Below, piece after piece: positions 58,144-64,000 of a stretch of DNA of 64,000 bases. The DNA is taken from contig NZ_SOYS01000001.1 of the NCBI RefSeq assembly GCF_011808225.1, positions 248,001 to 312,000 of the forward strand. The letters run 5' to 3'. Position numbers and translations under genes: made by a program. This DNA comes from Cedecea colo (lineage in GTDB: Bacteria > Pseudomonadota > Gammaproteobacteria > Enterobacterales > Enterobacteriaceae). The notes beneath the pieces are model-generated. The model ran no database searches and was not told the DNA's origin. It was given only the letters and a program-made list of their open reading frames with translations. Within the stretch, counting starts at the first letter, position 1. Each line of letters opens with the position of its first letter.

Positions 58144-59067
58144 ATGACAGTTATTAATTTTATTTTCCCGAAACATGAAAATTTACCTGAAATAAAACAT
58201 TATATCGATTATTTTTCAAAAATCGGTATTAACTGCTATTGTAATTCAAAAAGTATTGCTTTTATAAGAAACGAAGCACTTGTATATATAGAGTGGCATA
58301 TAATGGGAACGCATTTTTTACATCAACCTAAGTTTTTAAATAAAATTGATGGGAAATGCTTTTTGATCCATGAGTATGCTTCTTTATCAACCGGTAAGAA
58401 TAAGTTAATAAAGTTAATAAAGGATCTGATCAAACATAAATGTAGCCATAAACCTGATCACCAATTATTCTTAAATGGATACATACAAAAAAGGATGGCA
58501 ATCCGAGGTGTATATGGCGAGCTAAGAGATATGGGGGTTTCTAATATATTTATTAAAAGCCGTAATAAAGTAAATAATGCATTATTAGAGACATATGATT
58601 TTGCCTATGTTGGTAGTATGGCTGCAGAGAGAAAGATAGAAAATTTTCTAGATTGTGATCTTTTTAATGAAAAAAAAATATTGATGCTTGGAAATCCTCC
58701 AAGTTATCTAAAAAAGAGATATGAAAAAAAAAGCAATATAAACTTCATTGGAAGGGTTGAACAAGATGATATTCCCTATCATTTAGCCCAAGTGAGAGTG
58801 TGTATAAATTATATTCCAGATGAGTATCCCTATAATCAACAAACCTCAACGAAATTAATAGAATATCTTACTTTAGGTAAAGATGTTATAAGTAATAAAT
58901 ATGAGTGGGTTTTCAAATTCCTTAATGATAATAAGATAGCATATGAAGATATTGATAATGAATTTATTTTTATAAAAAACAACGATAAATATGTTTCACT
59001 CGAATGGTCAGTTATCATATCAAATTTAAAAATAACCAACTTAATAAAAAATAATGAATCTTTTTAA
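58144..59067 (+). CDS. O-antigen glycosyltransferase, GT4-like
   Basis: The 307-residue protein has no membrane segment and shows the C-terminal donor-binding pattern of GT4 enzymes: YVGSMAAERKIENFLDC as domain hinge, NINFIGRVEQDDIPYHLAQVRVCINYIP and TSTKLIEYLTLGKDVISNKYEWV. The N-terminal acceptor domain is short. Base composition falls from the GC-rich backbone to strongly AT-rich here, as in transferred O-antigen clusters. It overlaps wzx by 14 bases. The sugar and linkage are unknown. Confidence 0.75.
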   Translation: MTVINFIFPKHENLPEIKHYIDYFSKIGINCYCNSKSIAFIRNEALVYIEWHIMGTHFLHQPKFLNKIDGKCFLIHEYASLSTGKNKLIKLIKDLIKHKCSHKPDHQLFLNGYIQKRMAIRGVYGELRDMGVSNIFIKSRNKVNNALLETYDFAYVGSMAAERKIENFLDCDLFNEKKILMLGNPPSYLKKRYEKKSNINFIGRVEQDDIPYHLAQVRVCINYIPDEYPYNQQTSTKLIEYLTLGKDVISNKYEWVFKFLNDNKIAYEDIDNEFIFIKNNDKYVSLEWSVIISNLKITNLIKNNESF

Positions 59068-60292
59068 AAATACAATGCTATTTAGTTTCGAGAGATTATT
59101 CAGGACTACTCTTGGTTTTTTAATCTCAATTATGCTTACTAAAGCATATGGCATTGAAGTTTATGGAGAATATGCTTATTATTTTGCAATTGTTAATATA
59201 CTGGGCGTGACATTTTCTTTAGGACTTGATGATTATTTTATTAAATGTGCAGCGGAAGGGCATAAATTGCCAAAATTTTTGCTTCATTTACGAATAAAAT
59301 TAAGTGGCATAGCCTTTTTCCTCTGCTGCATAATACTTTACAGGAATCAAGCAAAAATTGATTTCTGGATAATAGCATTTCTGTCTTTAACATATATATG
59401 GAATTGTTTTTATTTATTATTGATAGTAGTGGATAAAGCTAATAAACATAAAGCAATTATTTTTTTAATTAGTATAGGATTATTTTTCCTTTGTTTGAAG
59501 TTTTTTTTATTAAAATTTGGCTTCTTGCTTTTTATTTTAATAACTTTTTTTGAAACTCTTGTTACCACGTTTTTTTTATATGTTAACGTAAACAATATAT
59601 TTGTCTCAAATAAATATCAACTTTCAGCAATAATAAAAATAGTTAAATTGTCTTTTCCTATTGGTTTATCATCATTATCAGTAATGCTTTTTTACCGCTT
59701 AGATCAGATGATTGTAGAGCATTTTTTGGGGGTGAAGATACTTGGTATTTACGCACTGTCTGCAAGTATGATACTTGCCGCAGGGTATCTTCAGTCTGCT
59801 TATGTAACTAGCATGTACTCGGCGATAGGATATGCGAAAAACAATGGATGTATCTCTAGTGTTAGGGTCGCTTTAACAAAAGCTTATCGAGGTTCTATTT
59901 TTATTGGCATTCTTGTTTATATTATTTATATCATCATAGGTAAAATTTCGATAAAATTAATATTTCCAGAAATATCTTCACAATTGATTTCTATACTTAA
60001 TGTGGGTATGCTCTCTGTGCTTTTTTCTGGATTGGCTGCAATTAATTCACAGTATCTTTTCTTCTATAATTATTCTAATAAAAGATTATGGAGGACCCTC
60101 ATTTGTTTAGCCTTTAATATTTGTTGGAATTTAATCTTAATACCAATATATGGGATTGAGGCTGCAGTATGGGGCTATGTGTGTACACAAATTATCATGG
60201 GGTTATTGTTTAATATTTTTGACAAAACAACAAGAGAACTTTTCTTTTTGCAGATGAAATCTTTAATCATCTTTAGAGTTACGGATAAATGA
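59054..60292 (+). CDS. wzx: O-antigen flippase Wzx
   Basis: The 412-residue polytopic protein of the MOP superfamily has about 12 hydrophobic helices, an N-terminal FKNTMLFSFERLFRTTLGFLISIMLTKAYG and the mid region FPIGLSSLSVMLFYRLDQMIVEHFLG, typical of Wzx and PST transporters. It would move the undecaprenyl-linked O unit to the periplasm. It is between two glycan-modifying genes and overlaps both, so the order is a compact operon. Confidence 0.88.
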   Translation: MNLFKNTMLFSFERLFRTTLGFLISIMLTKAYGIEVYGEYAYYFAIVNILGVTFSLGLDDYFIKCAAEGHKLPKFLLHLRIKLSGIAFFLCCIILYRNQAKIDFWIIAFLSLTYIWNCFYLLLIVVDKANKHKAIIFLISIGLFFLCLKFFLLKFGFLLFILITFFETLVTTFFLYVNVNNIFVSNKYQLSAIIKIVKLSFPIGLSSLSVMLFYRLDQMIVEHFLGVKILGIYALSASMILAAGYLQSAYVTSMYSAIGYAKNNGCISSVRVALTKAYRGSIFIGILVYIIYIIIGKISIKLIFPEISSQLISILNVGMLSVLFSGLAAINSQYLFFYNYSNKRLWRTLICLAFNICWNLILIPIYGIEAAVWGYVCTQIIMGLLFNIFDKTTRELFFLQMKSLIIFRVTDK

Positions 60293-60858
60293 AAAAAATA
60301 ATTTCCTTGTTTATAAAATATATATTTTCTCCAATTCCATTATTGCTGTATTTACTTTATATAGCAAAGATTTTAAATTACAAAACAGCATCACAGATGA
60401 TAGCTATTATACCTGGGATCGCTGGCCTTTTGATTAGGCAGCTATATTATGAGATTTCTTTAAATTCATGCGGTCATAATTTAAGGGTTTTTTGGGGGGC
60501 GTATATTGTATATCCTGATGTTACAATAGGGAATAATTGTACTATTGAAGAATTCTGCATTATAAGTAAATGTAAAATTGGGAATGATGTTATTTTGGCC
60601 GCGAGGGTATCAATAATGAGTGGTTCAAAGCACCATGATATAAATGATATATCAAAAATTTTTGGGGAAAGTAAAGCTGAATATCGCACTGTAGAATTAG
60701 GTAATAATTTATGGATTGGAACCCATGCGATTATTATGAACGATATTGGTGACAATACAGCAATAGGAGCAGGGGCGGTTGTAACTTTCCCAATACCCGA
60801 CCTATCAGTTGCTGTGGGTGTACCTGCTCGCGTAATAAAAAAACGTGGTGCTTTATAA
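60289..60858 (+). CDS. O-antigen acetyltransferase with hexapeptide repeats
   Basis: The 189-residue protein has a hydrophobic N-terminus (about 7-22 and 40-52) and left-handed beta-helix repeats: VTIGNNCTIEEFCIISKCKIGNDVILAARVSIMSG, then an inserted loop with KHHDIND (likely catalytic His) and LGNNLWIGTHAIIMNDIGDNTAIGAGAVV. It belongs to the CysE/WbbJ-type acetyltransferases and probably O- or N-acetylates an O-unit sugar. It shares a base with wzy and 4 bases with wzx. Confidence 0.85.
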   Translation: MKKIISLFIKYIFSPIPLLLYLLYIAKILNYKTASQMIAIIPGIAGLLIRQLYYEISLNSCGHNLRVFWGAYIVYPDVTIGNNCTIEEFCIISKCKIGNDVILAARVSIMSGSKHHDINDISKIFGESKAEYRTVELGNNLWIGTHAIIMNDIGDNTAIGAGAVVTFPIPDLSVAVGVPARVIKKRGAL

Positions 60859-62087
60859 TGTTTGGGATATTAGCAAAATACTATATATTTTTTCTTCTGA
60901 TTATTTATCCTTCGTTAACTTTACTCTCTCTATTTGGGCTAATTCCATTTTATCCATATAACTTTATAGTAATTGGTTTGGGTTTGTGTCTTATATTAGG
61001 TATGCTACTTCGGATTTGCACCGGTATTCGGGTGAAGATAGGGATAATTGATGGTTTAGTAATAACTGCTTTTGTTTGGTATTTCTCAGTGATTATTTTG
61101 AATAATAATATTTATTCATATACTGAGGATGGCCGATTTATATCTTCTGTAAGGTATTATTTTCCGTTTTTCATTGTATCTTTCTGTTGTTATTTTATAT
61201 TTAAATGTGGAGCTGATTTCTTTTATAGCACTAATGTGAAATATTATTTATTAACCATATATACAGTCCTTTTTTTTATAACGATTCTTTATTTTGATCC
61301 AAGTTCATTTAAGATCGATTTTTCTTATTTAATTGATCCATCATTTATTGGTGTATATCAAATAGTAAGCGATAGTCTCGCGTTTACAGTAATATCTATA
61401 TTAGCTTTGGCAAAACTATCAAAGCTATTTAGAATTATAATTATAGCAACAACTTTGTTTTTCTTGCTTATTTTGAATGCAAGGTCTGGATTGGTTGGTT
61501 TTATTTTTGGATTATGTTTCATTTTTAATATTAGAGAGAATCTGATAAAAAAACCTGTCTTTATAATAAGTTGTATATTATTTCTGTTCGTAATAATTTT
61601 TTTAATTATTCCTGATGTCCAAATTGTATTGGCATTTTTTGAAAATTCAAATAGCCGTATATATAATATTTTTTCAGGGAATTTCAGTGATGATGCATCG
61701 TTTATGGGAAGAATGAAACTGCTTTTGCACTCTTTCTCCGTTATTTTTGAACATCCACTACTTGGGGATTTTGGTTCCCAAGCTAGTAATAACATTGACG
61801 GTTTTGGTGTTCGCTGGGGTGCTTATACACATAATATTTTTGTTTATTGGGATCAATTCGGTTTTATCGGGTTTATGTTTATTATGTTGATAATAATCGT
61901 TAGTGTTTATAATAATATAAAAATAAAAAGGAATTTAAATATTGATCTGAGCGCGGTGATAGCGTTTGTTCTGTCACAACAGTTATTTTTGAAAAGTTTT
62001 ACTTATTTCTATTTCTTTGCAATGGTCGGATTAATTGAAGGTGTTAAATATGTTAGTAAGTATAATTATAACCACAAGAAACTCTAG
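60858..62087 (+). CDS. wzy: O-antigen polymerase Wzy
   Basis: The 409-residue membrane protein has ten or more hydrophobic segments and two marks of the Wzy/WaaL family: ILNARSGLVGFIFGL (conserved Arg in a periplasmic loop) and the C-terminal GAYTHNIFVYWDQFGFIGFMF with His-Asn. Sequence identity within Wzy is always low, so the call rests on topology, motifs and location between Wzx and transferases. It polymerises O units on the periplasmic side. Confidence 0.85.
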   Translation: MFGILAKYYIFFLLIIYPSLTLLSLFGLIPFYPYNFIVIGLGLCLILGMLLRICTGIRVKIGIIDGLVITAFVWYFSVIILNNNIYSYTEDGRFISSVRYYFPFFIVSFCCYFIFKCGADFFYSTNVKYYLLTIYTVLFFITILYFDPSSFKIDFSYLIDPSFIGVYQIVSDSLAFTVISILALAKLSKLFRIIIIATTLFFLLILNARSGLVGFIFGLCFIFNIRENLIKKPVFIISCILFLFVIIFLIIPDVQIVLAFFENSNSRIYNIFSGNFSDDASFMGRMKLLLHSFSVIFEHPLLGDFGSQASNNIDGFGVRWGAYTHNIFVYWDQFGFIGFMFIMLIIIVSVYNNIKIKRNLNIDLSAVIAFVLSQQLFLKSFTYFYFFAMVGLIEGVKYVSKYNYNHKKL

Positions 62088-62985
62088 TGGTTATATTGAA
62101 AAAACATTAGACGCAATTTTATCTCAGACATATAAAAATTTTGAAGTGTTGATTGTTGATGATGCAAGCTTTGATGTTGATAGGCTACAGACAATCGTAT
62201 CCAAATATTCAGAATCTTTTCCAATCAATCTGATTTTACAGAACAATAAAACAAACGCCTCATGTACACGAAACGTAGGAATGAGAAATGCGAAGGGAGA
62301 GGTTCTTTCTTTTCTGGATGCTGACGATATTTGGTATGAAAATAAATTGGAAATGGTAATTAATTTTTTTAAGCAAAAAAAGAATGGAAACAAACCATTC
62401 CTTGTTTTTCATCAGTCCTTCAGAGGGACATACGAAGATCTAGAGAATGGAAATGGTATAATCGTTCCGGATGACGGGCCGGTCGAAGAGAATATTGTTG
62501 ATTATTTACTAAACGACCACGGCGTAATACAGACTTCTACAATAAGTATAAACAAATACGCGGCAAATATTTTGCTTTTCGATGAATCGCTCCCTCGTCA
62601 TCAGGACGTTCAATTCTGTTTTGATGCTTTCGCAAAAGGAGTGTATTTTCATTTTATAAAACAGCCGCTTTCTTGCTGGGTCATATTAGATCGCTCAGTT
62701 AATGCTCATGTCAAAGGGGCTAATGTCGATTTTTGTATAAATTGGTTATCTAAGAATGAACTTATACTTAGTGATAAGAATAAAATTAGTTATATAAGCA
62801 ATGTTTTATATTTTATATCTATTAAAGAAAAACGTTTTTTAAAAGCTATATTGGCCAGCTTCAGATTGTTAGGATGGAACGCTTTCGTTGCATTGAACGC
62901 ATTTGGCTTATTTGTGTTAAAGAAGTTTTCGTTAAAAATTAAAAGATATTTTTTTACCTCTAAAATTAATAAGAGCACAATATAA
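62050..62985 (+). CDS. O-antigen glycosyltransferase, GT2
   Basis: From ATG 62050 (GAAGG upstream, inside wzy) the protein has 311 residues. LVSIIITTRNSSGYIEKTLDAILSQTYKNFEVLIVDDAS and FLDADDIWYENKL are the GT-A nucleotide-binding and DXD motifs. The middle HDHGVIQTSTISINKYAAN-like part and RHQDVQFCFDAFAKG carry the acceptor and catalytic-base region. A TTG 15 bases earlier is less likely. It ends in TAATG overlap with the next gene. Sugar unknown. Confidence 0.87.
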   Translation: MLVSIIITTRNSSGYIEKTLDAILSQTYKNFEVLIVDDASFDVDRLQTIVSKYSESFPINLILQNNKTNASCTRNVGMRNAKGEVLSFLDADDIWYENKLEMVINFFKQKKNGNKPFLVFHQSFRGTYEDLENGNGIIVPDDGPVEENIVDYLLNDHGVIQTSTISINKYAANILLFDESLPRHQDVQFCFDAFAKGVYFHFIKQPLSCWVILDRSVNAHVKGANVDFCINWLSKNELILSDKNKISYISNVLYFISIKEKRFLKAILASFRLLGWNAFVALNAFGLFVLKKFSLKIKRYFFTSKINKSTI

Positions 62986-64000
62986 TGCACAAAAAAATTG
63001 CATATATAATTACAAAATCGGAAGTTGGTGGTGCCCAGAAATGGATAAAAGAACAACGAGAACTTTTGTCTGTTAACTATGATATATACCTTATTACTTC
63101 TGAACCCGGATGGTTGGCTGAGCAATTTCCAGCTGATCATGTTTTTTATGTAAAAGAAATTCTCTCTCTCAGTTCCATATCCGCCTCATACAAAATCGCA
63201 AAAATATTAAAGAGCATTAAAGCAACTGTTGTTATTAATAATTCAGCAAACGCTGGATTACATGGGCGTTTAGCGAAGCTATTTTTCCATCATCGTTCAA
63301 TATATGTTTCCCATGGATGGTCTTGTATTTATAATGGTGGAAGATTTTCTTATATGCTTTGCTTAATAGAGAGAATATTGTCATTTTTTTCTGATAAGAT
63401 ACTCTGCGTTTCTAAAACAGATTATGATAAAGCAATAAACCATATTGGTATTTCTTCAAAAAAATTGCTAGCAATAACTACCGGAATAAAACCAGTGCGG
63501 TTACGTCCAGATAATAATAATTTATCGGGGCCAATTAAACTTGTTTTTGTAGGGCGGATGGCTCATCCTAAACGTCCTGACTTATTACTTAAAGTTATTT
63601 CAAAACTACCCAATGTTAATATTGATCTGATTGGTGATGGTCCATTGTTATTTAGCCTTAAAGAAAAATATATTTCTCAAAAAAATATACATTTCTTAGG
63701 AGAAATTAGAGATTTTGATTCATTTTACAAATATGATGCATTGGTTCTAACATCAGATAGTGAAGGCTTGCCAATGTCGGCTCTTGAAGCCGCATCAGCG
63801 GGTTTACCTCTACTTTTAAGTAATGTCGGTGGGTGTTGGGAACTTATTAACGATGCTAATCCTAATGGCATTTTATACAAAAATGATTTTCAGTCCTTTC
63901 ACGATTCTGTTGTTAATCTTATTAAAAACTATTCAGCTTTTCAAAAATCCGCAAGCAATTTAAAAAACGATTTTAGTTTACATCATAAGTATAATGAGTA
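62985..64000 (+). CDS. O-antigen glycosyltransferase, GT4, cut by window end
   Basis: This frame starts at the ATG overlapping the previous stop and stays open to the window end, 338 complete codons. Translated by eye it reads MHKKIAYIITKSEVGGAQKW, then LVFVGRMAHPKRPDLLLKVI (hinge), IDLIGDGPLL and TSDSEGLPMSALEAASAGLPLL, the EX7E donor site of GT4 enzymes. The last two bases, TA, begin a codon that may be Tyr or a stop, so the gene may end right here. It is the last visible gene of the O-antigen cluster, which must continue to the right. Confidence 0.88.
   Translation, partial: MHKKIAYIITKSEVGGAQKWIKEQRELLSVNYDIYLITSEPGWLAEQFPADHVFYVKEILSLSSISASYKIAKILKSIKATVVINNSANAGLHGRLAKLFFHHRSIYVSHGWSCIYNGGRFSYMLCLIERILSFFSDKILCVSKTDYDKAINHIGISSKKLLAITTGIKPVRLRPDNNNLSGPIKLVFVGRMAHPKRPDLLLKVISKLPNVNIDLIGDGPLLFSLKEKYISQKNIHFLGEIRDFDSFYKYDALVLTSDSEGLPMSALEAASAGLPLLLSNVGGCWELINDANPNGILYKNDFQSFHDSVVNLIKNYSAFQKSASNLKNDFSLHHKYNE

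Overview
The window is chromosomal DNA from a member of the Enterobacteriaceae. From about 1 to 57,900 the gene order and protein sequences follow the Escherichia/Enterobacter backbone: fbaB, yegS, cyaR, yegQ, baeR-baeS-mdtDCBA, yegD, alkA, yegE (dgcE), udk, dcd, asmA, yegH, the colanic acid operon wza to wcaM, then gnu and galF. The genus cannot be fixed by reading alone. Compared with E. coli K-12, yegP (normally between baeR and yegQ) and the genes between mdtA and yegD are missing.

Region 1-3,288 is backbone: the end of the class I aldolase gene, a lipid kinase, the small RNA CyaR with a well-placed CRP-type promoter, and a tRNA hydroxylation peptidase. Region 3,289-9,661 is an accessory island read leftward, inserted where yegP would be. 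It looks like a complete biosynthesis and export operon for a glycosylated class II microcin (a Gram-negative glycocin). In transcription order it encodes a 94-residue precursor with a 15-residue double-glycine leader and a Gly/Ser/Asn-rich core carrying three cysteines; an 84-residue orphan protein; a glycosyltransferase related to the catalytic domain of clostridial toxins TcdA/TcdB; a SunS-like GT2 glycosyltransferase; an HlyD/CvaA-type adaptor; and a CvaB-type ABC transporter with an intact C39 peptidase. The biosynthetic and export genes overlap end to end, and the glycosyltransferase genes are clearly AT-richer than the flanks. This is the most interesting system in the window.

Region 9,874-20,968 carries the BaeSR envelope-stress two-component system and the MdtABC/MdtD efflux genes as one leftward operon. 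Region 21,121-32,104 holds yegD, alkA, the diguanylate cyclase yegE, udk, dcd, asmA and yegH. Region 32,105-55,577 is the colanic acid system: a 763-base leader with a candidate RcsAB box and a JUMPstart/ops element, the export and tyrosine-kinase genes, glycosyl- and acetyltransferases, GDP-fucose synthesis, the priming transferase, flippase and pyruvyl transferase, closed by a strong terminator. Several palindromic repeats sit between genes inside this operon.

Region 55,579-64,000 begins the O-antigen locus. gnu (the GlcNAc-PP-undecaprenol epimerase, suggesting GalNAc as first sugar) and galF are backbone-like. After a long-looped terminator and a second JUMPstart element the sequence becomes extremely AT-rich and codes for a glycosyltransferase, Wzx, an acetyltransferase, Wzy, a GT2 glycosyltransferase and a GT4 glycosyltransferase cut by the window end. 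No rRNA, tRNA, CRISPR array, transposase or integrase was seen.
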